Part shown: positions 44,321-59,173 of the stretch, piece by piece
How the letters are laid out: each line of letters opens with the position of its first letter
Position numbering within the stretch: the stretch's first letter is position 1
Source: Vitis vinifera
Taxonomy: Eukaryota > Streptophyta > Magnoliopsida > Vitales > Vitaceae
DNA length: 64,000 nucleotides
Reading direction: 5' to 3'
Assembly (NCBI RefSeq): GCF_030704535.1
Contig: NC_081810.1
Span: 5,737,501 to 5,801,500, forward strand
Notes under the pieces: generated by a model
The model's input: the letters and a program-made list of their open reading frames with translations, nothing else
Told to the model about the DNA's origin: nothing
The model's database searches: none
Made by a program: the position numbers and the translations under genes

Positions 44321-44825
44321 GATTAAAATATCTGGATATATTGTCGATATATCTGCGATATATCCATTATCCATGGATACCAATACAAAATTCGGAAAAA
44401 TATATATTGTGAAACAATATTTTCAGATATTTTATTGATATTTTTGGATATTTTACCGATATTTCTAGATATTTTATCGATATTTCACTTTTTTATTTTA
44501 TTTTATTAAATAAATAAATTATAATTATTTTATTTTTATATTTTGATTTAATTTATTACCAAAAATATAAAAACATAATTTTCTTAATAGGTATTTTTTT
44601 TATAATCTATATATTTATTAAATATAATAAAAATAAATATTAAAAAAGTTATGCATAAAATACAATTAAATTAAAATGGATCATAATTTTAATATTAAAT
44701 ATATTTTAAAATTAGACATTATCATAATAATATTATAAAATAATCTATAATGCAATTTATAATAAATGTATATTTATATAATTTATATTTTTTTATTTAC
44801 GTAAAGGATATTATTATCAAATATG

Positions 44826-44894
<69 letters not shown>

Positions 44895-44995
44895 TAGCTT
44901 TAAAATATCTAATTTTACTTTTTATATAATTTTTTAATTTTTATTAATTTTTACGATATTTTGTTTCAAAATATCTATGGATATTTTCATCCTCG
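44321..44995. mobile_element. Non-autonomous inverted-repeat element with (TA)30 core
   Basis: The left end AAGGATTAAAATATCTGGAT is mirrored by the right end, whose reverse complement is GAGGATGAAAATATCCATAG. Next to the left end are three 21-bp tandem units of the form GATATTTTATCGATATTTC with small changes (about 44421-44485). A pure (TA)n tract of 60 bp lies at 44829-44888. There is no reading frame. The ends are rich in GATAT palindromes. The superfamily is unknown. Confidence 0.62.
44829..44888. repeat. (TA)30 microsatellite
   Basis: An uninterrupted AT dinucleotide tract of about 60 bases. It is expected to be length-variable and able to extrude as a cruciform. Shorter AT tracts lie at about 43668-43686 and 56806-56850. 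Confidence 0.95.
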
Positions 44996-46371
44996 AACAC
45001 TTGGCTTCAAATACCAATGACATTAATACTAGTCAAATCCCCTAAATCCCCTCTCTTTCGTAGAAAAGAGAAAACACACAGACAAACAATTTTTGCATTA
45101 GTGAAAGCTAGAACCTGAGACAGGCGGGAGATAAGAAGAGCCATCCCCAACTCAGCCTCAGATGTAGACTGGCATCGTAGGTCGAGGTTGACCGCCAATG
45201 TAACGAAAATAATAATAATTTTTTAAAAAAAAGAAAGTGTAAGCGTAATTTATGTGTACGACGTTTGCCATTTGCTGACACCCCATCACCGGCTCGTCCG
45301 CATGATAAGTCTAATCACGAGATGCAGCAGCCCCGTCTCTTGGCTACTTGTGCAGTTCAAAATTTCCCGATGCTTTTCAATGATACAGACTCCAGAGTAA
45401 TTAAGATAGCTTCAGTTCAGACTTCACAGCCCTTCATTTATTTTATGGAATTCTATCCAGAGTCCAGATCATACAAACAGGGTGATAATGGGAGCTGGAC
45501 TTTGGGGAGGAGGGTGGTCCTGTGCCTACTACTACTACTGTAGAGAGCCGCAATAATTAACTGACTGCAGAGTCGTACCAAGTACACAGCCACGGGAATT
45601 GGGAAATCGTTGAATCCCCAATCCCAATTGCTAGCTCCTGCATGATTTTTCAGCTTTTCCTCACTTTTTTTCACGTCCTCTTTCCTCACCTCACAATCAT
45701 TCTAATTAAATTTCCCTCACACTCATCCTCATGCTCAAAAATCTAATTCAAGGGTTTGACAATCGCAGAATACGTACCCAGGTCCAGTTCTGCCTTATGC
45801 ATCCAACGGCTGGGGATGGCAATAGGACTGACAGAGATATTATTTGAATTAAAAAAAAATGCTAACTGTTTCATTATTTTTTGTAGTTTATTTAGATCAT
45901 GTCATAGTTTGAAAATAAATACTATTTTTTATTATAATTATTTATGACAAAAACTTTGAATTAAAAACATCTTTTATAAGTATCATTTTCAATAATAATT
46001 ATCGGGCGGTTGTGATATGCTCTCCTGGATCAGAAGGGCCCAAAAGTGACAATGATTTTAGGTAGACATATGCATGAGGATGCATCAACCAAAGGACAGC
46101 AGACAAAAGCAAGAAAAGGAGCAACCAAAAATGGGAAAACAGGCCGAATTCGATAGAAAGTTGAACGAACAACAAGCTAAGATGAGAAGAAAGCATAAAA
46201 AAATGGACGAGCACAGAAACAGAAACACTTTATTCATGTAACTGACTACCACTACCACGAGTTCCTCACACTATCACACCATAACAATGGTGCACCCCAT
46301 CATCCACCAACCAACCAACCACCACTCTTCAATACAGAGCGACCGTATAATTCTTCTATACTGATGTATGC

Positions 46372-46743
46372 TCAGGCCTCGCGGACTTCAAAGAAAGATC
46401 GATTCTTGACGACGATATCGTAAAAGTGAAAAGACTTGAAGTTGGCAAAGCTTTTGGGGAGGGACAGGAGGTGAGAAGAGTTGTCGGACTTGTGGAACTG
46501 GACCAGGCTGGGATGCTGGTAGTTGTGGTACCGACTCCACCCCAGTTGGTTCAGTCGCTGCTCCAGTTCCGTGTAGCTTCGAATCACCTGATTCTCTGGG
46601 AGGTACACCAGAAGCCGTGGACGTGCACCTGGGGCGGTGGCTGTGCCCGGAAATGGCGGCTCCTTTTGTTCGAACGACTCCCGGGTCGGGTTCGTCACGA
46701 GCCGGGCCACGCCATTCTTGTCGAATACCCAAACACCAGACAT
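46372..46743 (-). CDS. FPF1: FPF1-like protein (flowering-promoting factor 1 family)
   Basis: A single exon of 123 codons, typical of this small intronless plant family, whose members promote flowering competence, root growth or gibberellin responses. The exact biochemical role is not known. Family blocks are MSGVWVFDKNGVARLV at the start, then PRLLVYLPENQVIRSY, GWSRYHNYQHPSLVQFHK, SLPKSFANFKSFHFYDIV and the ending KNRSFFEVREA. Compared with the roughly 110-residue FPF1 itself, about a dozen extra residues lie after residue 20 (NPTRESFEQKEPPFPGT region), as in some FPF1-like paralogues. A GA-rich tract at about 46750-46782 lies in the expected 5' leader. Frames on the opposite strand are shadows. 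Confidence 0.95.
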   Translation of the reverse strand: MSGVWVFDKNGVARLVTNPTRESFEQKEPPFPGTATAPGARPRLLVYLPENQVIRSYTELEQRLNQLGWSRYHNYQHPSLVQFHKSDNSSHLLSLPKSFANFKSFHFYDIVVKNRSFFEVREA

Positions 46744-48491
46744 TGCAACAGAGAGAGGGAGAGAGCGAGAGCGAGAGAAGTGGGGAAGGGGGGAGTACGG
46801 ACGTAAAGGGTGGGTTTAGGGTGTTATGAGATTTAATGGGGGAAGAAGCAAGGTGTCAGTTCTACATATCTGAAATGACCAAATCACCCTTCTCAAGGCG
46901 AAAAATTATGAACATATGCATAAGTAATAGAGATTTTGGTATTTTTAGTTTAATTCTTGTGAAATTTTATCCGAGTTGTGTGCTTTGGCTTATGGTACAG
47001 ATAGGGCTATATTGGTAATTTGAATACATGGTTCGCCCCAAATATATCGAGTCAATGGTTGTGTGGGCAAAATGGTTTTATCATCGGTTACAGTTAAAAG
47101 TGTGGGTAAGGATTAACTAATTTTACATATGACTATATGAGCTATGCTGAGGTGACCGTTGACAGAGTGGACATTTGATATATCACATGAGTTATCTATG
47201 TGTCTTTGACTTGCCAGACAATTTCCTGTTATTTTTCTCAATATCGTTACGGTAAATTTTGTTCAAATTTTAAAAATGGTTTTCATAAAATTACCTCGAT
47301 TTTGGGTTTAAGGATTTTTTTTGAAATTTCTGTAATCATATATCAAAACTAAAACAAAATTTATTTTCTCACACTAGGAATGAGAAGTTCCCTCAACACC
47401 TCCATAATAGAGAGTGTCTCACATGTCAATCACCTAAGAAATGTCTCGAAAGGTTCATGAATCATTGGCAACTAGTAGGGGAGGCCCGTGGTTTAAAAGA
47501 AGCTAAGGAGATGGATGACCCACCAAGCCAAAGACAAAGTGGTCTTTTCTTGTTGAGCCTGTGTGTGATTGTGAAAGACCAGATCCTGAACACTCTATAG
47601 GCAGTTCTCGTAGAAACCCATATGTGGGTCATCCAAGCTACCTCAAATTCAACAAAAAGGGTTCTCACATGGGTCCTTGATGGCCTCTAGATAGAGGGTA
47701 TGAGTCATTTCCCCAGTCCTCTATGACCCTACACTTGTAGGGACTGAAGCAAGTTAAAAGATCTCAATACCCAGGGCTATCTATAATATGTCTTGTTTAG
47801 TTGTGATATCCAATTTGAGATATAAAGGAAAAATTTCTTAATTATATATATAAATTTTTCTTAATTATATAGATACATTTTCAAATTGTAAGAGCCTATA
47901 AAACCTATAACAAATAATATGTGTATAAAAGGGAATGAGTTATTACGTATTACTTTTTTAGACAAATTATCATGAAAAGTTGTGGAAATTGTACCAATGA
48001 AGATGATTGAAGTATTGACACCTCATAAATCACTAACATTGTTGTTTTAGTACAAGTTATGGGTAGTAGTACTCCTTGTGACAGGTCGAAAACTATTAAC
48101 CATTAAAGTACTAGATGAGGACAATGGTAAGTAGTTTTGTCGGAATAATGATGAAAGCAATTATTAGAATGTGTACTCATTTTAGTGGTGGACATATAAA
48201 GACATAAAAATTGCCTTAAGTTGAATTCATATTTGATTGTTTCTGGCATCTCCTTCGTGATAGAGGAATTTTTATAATTCAAGCTAGCTAGATATGTACT
48301 ATTTGGTTGGAAAGGTGGATAATTTTCGAGTTTCATTCTCATTGTTAGTAAATCATTATTTTGAGTTTGTATTAGGGTAGTTTGTAGCTTTTGGGAATGG
48401 AGAACTATAGAGTATACAATTGCCTCATGGTAGGGAGGAGCCAACAAAGTGAAGTGTATTAAATTAATATGTTTCACAAAATGACCATCAA
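46744..48491. other. FPF1-like promoter side and unclassified spacer
   Basis: The first part should contain the FPF1-like promoter; AGAGAGAGGGAGAGAGCGAG marks the leader, but I see no clear TATA box. A segment less rich in AT at about 47370-47800 has no recognisable product, and its frames are short. It may be an old transposon remnant, but I cannot name a family. Confidence 0.4.
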
Positions 48492-48564
48492 GCCGTCTTA
48501 GCTCAGCCGGTAGAGCGCGTGGCTTTTAACCACGTGGTCGTGGGTTCGATTCCCACAGACGGCG
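48492..48564 (+). tRNA. tRNA-Lys (anticodon TTT)
   Basis: 73 nt with a complete cloverleaf. The acceptor stem is GCCGTCT pairing with AGACGGC, and the discriminator base is G. The D-arm is GCTCAGCCGGTAGAGC. The anticodon arm CGTGG-CTTTTAA-CCACG reads UUU for lysine, and the T-arm is CGTGGGTTCGATTCCCACA. TAGCTCAGCCGG (A box) and GGTTCGATTCC (B box) serve as the internal Pol III promoter. No intron is present and the CCA end is not encoded, as expected for a nuclear gene. Confidence 0.98.
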
Positions 48565-48566
48565 GC

Positions 48567-48582
48567 CTTTTTCCCTTTTTTA
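48567..48582 (+). terminator. Pol III oligo-T terminator
   Basis: Just after the tRNA come TTTTT and then TTTTTT within CCTTTTTCCCTTTTTTAA. This is a normal RNA polymerase III stop signal. Confidence 0.85.
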
Positions 48583-51500
48583 ACTTCTAAGAAATGTGGG
48601 AGGAGGAGAGTATGACATGTTTCAAAACCTTTTTCGAAACAATTTTTTTGTTTTTTTATAATATAAATATTTTTATTTATTTATTTAGGTTTTCAAGTTT
48701 TTTGAGAATATTGTATTCAAAATAAATTTGAGATGTTTTTAATATATGGTTGTTTTTTATATGCGTTTTGAGAAATAATTAGGCATATGGATAAAATTTA
48801 AGAACTTTTACATTATATATATAAGATAAAAAAAATAAATCTTAAAACTATTTTTTATATTTAAGTTTCCATATAAAATTTTTTTGTTCAAAATAAACCA
48901 ACATTGTTTGAAAAAAATTTCCACATAAGATCCTCTATATTTGTTTGGAGAGAGATAGAAAAAGAAAAAGAAAATAAAAGGAAAAAAGTGAGAGGAACGG
49001 AGGTAGAACCATGGTTGTTCATGTTAGATTGTAAAGCCTAAATCAATTTTATGGGGCTTTGTACGAAATGCCAACTATTGTGATTTTTCTTATTGTATTT
49101 GAAAAGTACATACATTCCACAAATAAATTTTAAATAGGCTTACCATTAAAAGACTAATCCTTACTCCAACAAAAATAATATTTCTAATATAATAAATAAG
49201 GAAGAAGAAAGATGGTTAAACCACAAAAACAACACTTACCTTTCTTTTTGCATGTGCATCACCACTTTTGACTCAACAAGATAACAAAGAGTGGAGGGAA
49301 GATAAATGCAAACACTCTTTATAATGGTTTGGCAACCCACCTACGTCTACCCTTTTCAAATTTTTAATCGAATGAAGGTTCCATTATCCAAGACTTCAAT
49401 TCAAACCCTCAATCTTTTACATTTGGATTCATTGATTCTAATGGATATTATAATTCCTTCAAGTTCTCAACTAACTTGAAATCTCCATTACTAAAAAAGA
49501 ATAAGAGTATGAAAATTTAATGCTCCCACTTCTAGTACAAATGTAGTTAGCTCAATACAAAGAAAAGACTAAGATGGATATCAAAGGGTGAACAAAAGGA
49601 TTTGTAAATGAAGGATCCATTGCACTTAAATGAAGAGTTTTAAAAGAAAGAAAGTAGATGAAAACCAATTCAATGAAAGTGTTCTATTATCAAGAAATAT
49701 AAAATATTTCTAAATTTATATAAAATCAACTTAGACACCCGAAAGAACACAAAAATATTTTGAACGGTTGAGATTCAGTTTAATCAATTAACTAATTGTT
49801 GGTACAATTAATGTTCTGTAGGTCATTGTTGGTGTTTGTAATGCTTAATCGATCGTTGAATAAATGTCAACTACTAAAAAAGAAAGAAAATTTTGTGCAA
49901 ACTTGACTCGTTTTCAACTGGAAAAGTCTAATCGGTTGAACTAGTTTTCTAATTGATTTGACCGGTTTAGGGCATCGTTGACCAATTGCACAAAAAGTTG
50001 TCAAAAATGCTTTTATTTTGAGTTTAAATTTTTTGGTAATTTAAGCATTGCATTTGAAAACCTTTATAATATGTTTTTGAAAGAATTAAGCCTTAGGTTT
50101 TAAAGTAAAATGTATATAAATCTAATTTAATATAAAATGCCACTTTTAAGTTTAGGTAATGATAACTATGAAGTATTTGGAAGTGCATAAAAAATATTTT
50201 AATCTAAATGCACCTAGGAGATTATTTTACATAGGTTCCTTAACAACTTGAGTTTTTAAGGATTCATTTCTTTATAACGTTTGAATCTCTCGCAAGCATA
50301 TTTGAGTTTTCATTTAAATTTATTAATAAAACCTCAAAACTTTATTTGATTTATATAATTTAGTATATTTATCCTTGTTTTGTAATAATCAAAATGTAAG
50401 TAAGAGAACTTTGGACTAATATAATATATGCATTTTTTCTTCCGATGTAGAAACATTTTTTATGAAATATTTCTATAAAGAAAACTTTTGTACTGGTCTT
50501 GAAAAATTTCCTTTCATTTAATTATTATTCAAATAAATATTTATTTTTTATTAAATAATTTTGTATTTATTTCTTTCTTGTTTACTATATGAAAGGAAAA
50601 AAATCATTAAAAAAGGAAAAAGATAAAAAGAAAGGAAAAGGATTAACAAAAGAAGAAAATGCATTTTTTAAGAATTAAAGAGAAAAAGGATAAAAGAAGG
50701 GAAAGGTTCTAAGGACCACGGATGGCCGAATAGCCACAAATGCAACTCTTTTCCCATCTTTCAACGAGGAAGAGAAATAAGAGATGAAAATCAAAAGAAA
50801 GAAGATTGTTGATAGGAATATGATATTATGGAAAATTTTCAAAAAAAAAAAAAAAATAGAAGAAAAATCCATGGAATATATTCTGAAAAAAGAAAAAGGA
50901 AGATTGTAAATTGGAAGAGGGATATTATGGAAAATTTTCAAATAGATATTATGGAATGTGTGGTAAAACAATAATCATAAATTTAGGTATATATTTAGGA
51001 GTATTTGGTCCAATTTAATACTTATTTATTAATTATTTAAGTTGACTTTAAATTAAATTATATTTAAACGATTGATTTAATACTTATTATTTAATTTTTG
51101 CTTTAAGCATTAAAATTATTTAATATAATTAAATTAAAATTTATTCTAAATCATCGAATTTAGTATTTATTCTCATAAAGTATAACTATGACAAAGAAAC
51201 CAAGTAACAATGAAGGTGTCGTAAGTAATAAAAGACATTGTGTAAGTAGATAGGGCAAATGAAATCAAAAAGGAAAAATGAAAACATAAATTTAAAAATA
51301 AATTAATTATTTTTATTTATTACTTAAAATTATTTTTTATTTTAAATCATATTATTAAGTTATTTTATCAAATATATTTAATTTATTTAATGACTTAAAT
51401 TAAATTATTAAATTGATTTATCAAATACCCACCTAAAAGAAGTGTGGTAAATGAAAAGTAAAATAGCACGTATGCCATAAATGAAAAATGGGCCATTAGG

Positions 51501-51734
51501 GAAAGCCATCTTGGACTCTACATTTATAATTTTATTTTCTTAAGCGAATTATGTAAACATAAAACAAAAATTGGTTTATTTATTTACATGTAGTTTTCAT
51601 GGTCATTATTCAAATGCGGCAAGGGGTTTCCTTCAATGGAGATGAATTAAAAAAATGTGAACGAATATCAAATTCATCATGTTCTTGATTATTAGATCGA
51701 AAGGAAATAAAGCTACTTCTGTGACAATTACGAA
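48583..51734. other. AT-rich intergenic region with repeat remnants
   Basis: I see no gene. The stretch about 49200-50000 has wording such as ATAATGGTTTGGCAACCCACC and GGTTGAACTAGTTTTCTAAT that resembles terminal parts of degraded LTR retrotransposons; it is old and broken, and I cannot set its ends. A family A MITE lies at 50995-51432. A short repeat (GATATTATGGAAAATTTTCAA) occurs twice, near 50822 and 50925. Confidence 0.4.
50995..51432 (+). repeat. MITE-like repeat, family A, copy 2
   Basis: The ends GGAGTATTTGGTCCAATTTA and GGGTATTTGATAAATCAATT (reverse complement of the right end) are imperfect inverted repeats. Interior blocks shared with 23507 and 57700 include ATTTAAGTTGA.TTTAA, TTTATTCTAAATCATC, TAAATTAATTATTTTTA.TT and AATTAAATTATTAAAT. 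It is non-coding. Confidence 0.75.
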
Positions 51735-54843
<3,109 letters not shown>

Positions 54844-54886
54844 GGTTGGTTCTCTCCAACAATGGTGATCTGCGTATTGTCCTTCA

Positions 54887-54894
54887 CTAGTTAT
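54887..54894 (-). promoter_or_regulatory. Likely TATA box of the subtilase gene
   Basis: On the minus strand ATATATAA lies about 45-50 bp before the start codon. This would place transcription start near 54860, with a leader of only about 15-20 nt. It is the only well-placed TATA motif, but the short leader makes it tentative. Confidence 0.4.
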
Positions 54895-55559
54895 ATATGG
54901 ATTATTTTCAGGAATTTTGTTCTTATTTTATTTTAGGAAAACAAACATCCTTGTGTAAATCAAATTAACTTTTGGATGGAATAGATGGGAAGAAAAGATA
55001 TATATGGAGGTCATTTTGTTTGGTATAAAGAAGGGTATTTTCCTTGGAATGTTTCCATAAAAGCAAGTGATGTCCAAGATTAGATAGATCCTTATATGAA
55101 AAAAAAGGCAGATCAAGTCAGGCGATCAAGTCAATGGACATTTTTGAAAAATAATAATAATAATAACATTTTTCTTGAATTGTCCTTGTTAGTGCGATTC
55201 TTGCAATGAGGTTTTAGTAGGAGTAAAAAGAGAACGGAAGCATAGAAAGTTAAAAAAGAAAAAGTGATAATTGTTTAAAACTTTTATCTTATTTCATTTG
55301 TTGAAAAAGTTGATGGAAACAAAATTAAATTCTTTAGGAAAACTTCCAGCTTTCTTAGACTTTCTTTTAAAGAAAAAAAGTCTTAAATCTAGGTTGTCCA
55401 AACAAATTATTATAAATTATTTTCCTTAATTAGTTTTTTCTTTTCCTGTATAGTTTTCATGTGAAATTTTTTAGGGATAAAAGAAAAATAATAGGAAACA
55501 AATCTTAAAAAAATCAAAAAATTCTAGCATTTCATATGAACCAAACATATGACCTTAGG

Positions 55560-56185
55560 TTTTGTTTGCTTGGTCAAAAATAGTATGAGATAAAATAAGA
55601 GATGGGATATTATATCATATAAAGTGATAGATATGATAAGTTATTTCATCATTTAACTTATAATATGTTTAACTAAATGAATATATTATCTATCCTGATT
55701 ATGTTTATCCCTTTTATATGAGATATGTTAATCTCATACTAAGATAGATATGCATGTCTTATATATCATAAATTTATTTTTTATATATTTATTTTGTAAA
55801 ATAATTTTTTTTATTATAAATTAAAATTTTAATTAAAAACTAAGAAATAAATTTATAAATTAATATTATATATAATATATAAATTATTTTTATATATTGA
55901 ATAACATAATATAAAAAAATTATTTATAAAGTTTAAATATTTTAATCATGAATATTGTTAAATATAAGAAAATTTTTAATTTTTTAAATAAAAAATATTA
56001 GAATGCAATAATTTTTATTTTAAACATTGAAAATAATATATATTTTATATTATTTTTTATTCATTTTACAAATTAAATATAAATATGATATAACTTATAA
56101 GCTATCATTACCATTGGATATGCTACCTTACTATTGTAGGATATATATATATATATCATAATCTATTCCATCAATCAAATATTAA
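55560..56185. repeat. MITE-like repeat, family C, copy 2
   Basis: The left end TTTGCTTGGTCAAAAATAGT and the reverse complement of the right end TTTGATTGATGGAATAGATT are imperfect inverted repeats. The interior matches 6145-6780 over several hundred bases. An AT tract lies near the right end (about 56142-56157). It has no reading frame. Confidence 0.7.
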
Positions 56186-56585
56186 TGTTTTTGTAAAAAT
56201 CTCGTTATTATTATTATTATTAGGTTATTTCATATCATTTGCAAATCCTTCTTTTGGTAAATTTTTTCTTTTTTCAAGCAGAAACACATCAAATGTTTGT
56301 CCTTGAAAAATATATTGCATGCATGTTCAAAATTTATATATATATATTTATAAAATACACTTTAAGAAACTAATATCTCATGACAAGGTAGTATTTAAGT
56401 GTCATATTTGAGACTGTAAGAATGGTAACCAGCATTTAATAGAGTTCTATCAGTAGCCAGTTTCTATTTTTATTTATTTACTATTTTTGACTAATAGTAT
56501 GGCACATTACACATTTACACCTACAATAAAAGCAAAATTACATTTGGAAAAATAACATAATAAAGATTTTTTCCCAAATTTTCTT

Positions 56586-56801
56586 AGGCTATGTTTGTTA
56601 CCCGAAAGTACTCCAGAAAGAAAAAAAATGTTAGGAAAATAATTTTTTTTCATATTTTGTTTTATTATGAAAAATACTAAAAAAAAGTTAAATATAATTA
56701 AAATTATTAAAAATTTTGTATATTTTTAATTATTAAATATTTATATAAAAGAGTTAAATAAGTAAAAAAAATCTGAAAGTGTATATAAAAATAATTTATT
56801 A

Positions 56802-56854
<53 letters not shown>

Positions 56855-56905
56855 TTATTATTATTTTCCTTTCCTTACATTTTCTTTTGAACCAAACAGA
56901 ACCTT
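56586..56905 (+). repeat. MITE-like repeat, family D, copy 2, with an AT microsatellite
   Basis: The left end GGCTATGTTTGTTACCCGAA and the complement of the right end GGTTCTGTTTGGTTCAAAAG are imperfect inverted repeats. The interior shares ordered blocks with 10240-10530 read in reverse. An AT dinucleotide run (56806-56850) has expanded near the right end. A third, more diverged copy is likely at 58440-58755. Confidence 0.7.
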
Positions 56906-57238
56906 AATATTTCCTATCAAAATGTTTGCTTTAATAATTATTTATTTATTTTAAATGATAAGCTTAATATTATTTAATCCGAAACATTTACCAATCTCAG
57001 TTTACTAAGGTCAAGTCCGAGCCCATATTAAGATGATCAAGAGCTTATGGGTGAGACCGAGTCGAGAAGAAGACATGCATGGTTGCCACAGTAGCTAAAA
57101 TCATGCCATGACTAGTCATGGACGTGAGTCATGGCTAAATTTTAGCTCATCATGGTTCAGTCACCCTTCCCTTAATTAGGTGCAAAATTAATTTTTTTTT
57201 AACTTTAACATAAATTCGGCAATCTCTCTCCCTTTCTT

Positions 57239-57395
57239 TCTCTTATGTGAATTTACTAATAACATGTGGACAATCATTGTACATAATCTCTCTCTCTTAT
57301 GTAAATTTACTAATAACACGTGGACAATCATTGTACATAATCTCTCTCTCTCTCTTATGTGAATTTACTAATAACACGTGGACAATCATTGGACA
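57239..57395 (+). repeat. Three tandem units of 54-58 bp
   Basis: Units begin TCTTATGTGAATTTACTAAT (or TCTTATGTAA) at 57241, 57295 and 57353. Each continues AACACGTGGACAATCATTG (AACATGTGG in the first). They are separated by (TC)n tracts of differing length. Units 2 and 3 carry a CACGTG G-box core. No gene is adjacent, so I do not propose a function. Confidence 0.9.
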
Positions 57396-57699
57396 AACAC
57401 TATGATAGAATCATTTATTTGTTATAATCTTGTTAGGTATATTGTATTGCACTTACACATGGTTGTAGTTAGTCATTTCTTTGTTACAATTTTACACTAG
57501 ATTAATCTAAATACTTTTGGACGTGTTTGAGCACCTTGGTCTTTGGAGGGTAGGATTGGAGACTTGTTTAGACACGAGTAACATATATCAAGCTTGTTTG
57601 GACTTATGACATACTTTGTCTCCGAAGGCCTCCATATTATTCTTGAATATTTAATGTAAAAGTTATTATTTTGGATCATTATAAAAAGGCTCCATAGGT

Positions 57700-58130
57700 T
57701 TTTTTGTAAAATTCAATACTTATCATTTATTGAGTTAAGTTGATTTTAAGTTAAATTATACTTAAGTTATTGATTTAAAAATTTATTATTTAATTATTAC
57801 TTTTAGTATTAAGATTATTTGATAATAATTTAAAATTTATTCTAAATCATCAAATTGACATATTTATAAAGTAAAAAAATGTCGAATAATAATAAAAGTC
57901 ATGAAATAGTAAAAGAGATCATGGAAGTAATAAGAACAAATGAGGGTAAGAACTGTAAAGTGAAGATATGAAGTTTAGAATAAATTAATTATTTTTACTT
58001 ATTACTTAAAGTTATTTTTAATTTTAAGTCTACCATTAAATTATTTTACCAAACATACTTGATTTATCTAATGAATTAAATTAAATTATTAAATCACTTT
58101 AAGTTATTAAGTTGGTTTACCAACCACCCA
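57700..58130 (+). repeat. MITE-like repeat, family A, copy 3
   Basis: Ordered blocks match copies 1 and 2: TTAAGTTGATTTTAAGTTAA, TTTATTCTAAATCATCAAAT, AATTAATTATTTTTACTTAT, TTTTACCAAACATACTT and AATTAAATTATTAAATCA. The right end has TTTACCAACCACCCA. It is non-coding. Confidence 0.72.
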
Positions 58131-58439
58131 TATATAAGCCACTTTGATAATATAGCTCTCATAAGTCACCTCTAATCCAACCTTTCTAATCAATTATATT
58201 TTCAAGCTACAAGATAATTGAAAAATATTAAAATGGTAGATTTTTTAAATTGCATGTTAAACTTTAAAATATCCATGTAATTGCATGTTATATTTTATAT
58301 AGAAATTTATATTTTTAAAAACTATATTTTCAAAATTTTAAAATTTGAGGTTTTAATACTTGAATTCTTTTAATCAAATTTTAAAATCTATTACATTTTT
58401 ATTATAAATCTCTAGAAGTTGTTATATTTTATTTACATA

Positions 58440-58755
58440 GACTATGTTTTGTTCTTGAAAAATTTGATGGAAAATGTAAAGAAAAGAAAATAAAGTGAAC
58501 AAGTAGAAAAAAGGAAAAATGGAGGAAAATAAAAATAAATTTAAAGTTAATTATTTTTATTTGTTACTTCAAACCCATTTCACTTGTTTTAATTTATAGA
58601 TATAAGTGTTAAATAATTTGAAAATATGTAAGTTGCTCGCTAGTTTTAATTATATTTGGTTTTTTTAAAATTTTTCCATAGAACAACAAAAATCATTTTT
58701 TAAAATATTTTTTTCTTTCCTTAATACTTTATGCGAACCATACATAACCATAAAG
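58440..58755 (+). repeat. MITE-like repeat, probable family D relative
   Basis: The ends ACTATGTTTTGTTCTTGAAA and GGTTATGTATGGTTCGCATA (complement of the right end) are imperfect inverted repeats of the family D type. The interior is AT-rich and non-coding, and aligns only loosely with the other copies. Confidence 0.5.
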
Positions 58756-59173
58756 TTTATCGAAACAAACATTTCATCCCCACTATTCTCTATTTAGAAA
58801 AAAAATGAGTTTTGACATACTCATATAAAAATTATCATGAAATAGAAACTCTCTAAAAATAATTCAAATTTCATGTATTTATTGATCAAAAATTGTATTT
58901 AAGATTATGGTCAACTATAACACCTATATCATTAAAACATAGGATCTGAATGGTCAAAAATAATATATTTGACCCAAAAAAAGTATGAAATACTAATTAT
59001 TTTTAATTAATTAATTAAAATTTATATTTTATAAATTTGTATTGCTATTTTATGATTGTTTTGTATGAAAACATACTTTTTTCCATTCTATTTGATTTAT
59101 TCACTCAAATTCGATTATTTTAATCAAAATTTCAAAATGCAAAAATAAAATAAAACTACTTTTAAAAAGTTTA

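Larger units (their letters stand above)
43185..46371. other. AT-rich intergenic region
   Basis: No gene is recognised. AACTTTTGATAAGTGAT occurs twice (about 43981 and 44025) and a variant near 44100, inside what looks like a worn MITE (about 43740-44210). A TIR element (44321-44995) is listed separately. The minus-strand frame at 45007-45198 (with STSEAELGMALLISRLSQ) has protein-like composition, but I cannot assign it. Confidence 0.45.

Noticed and set aside
46426-46829. Plus-strand frames over the FPF1-like gene
   Set aside because: They are antisense shadows of a well-recognised minus-strand gene. The Arg-Glu-rich end comes from the GA-rich leader.
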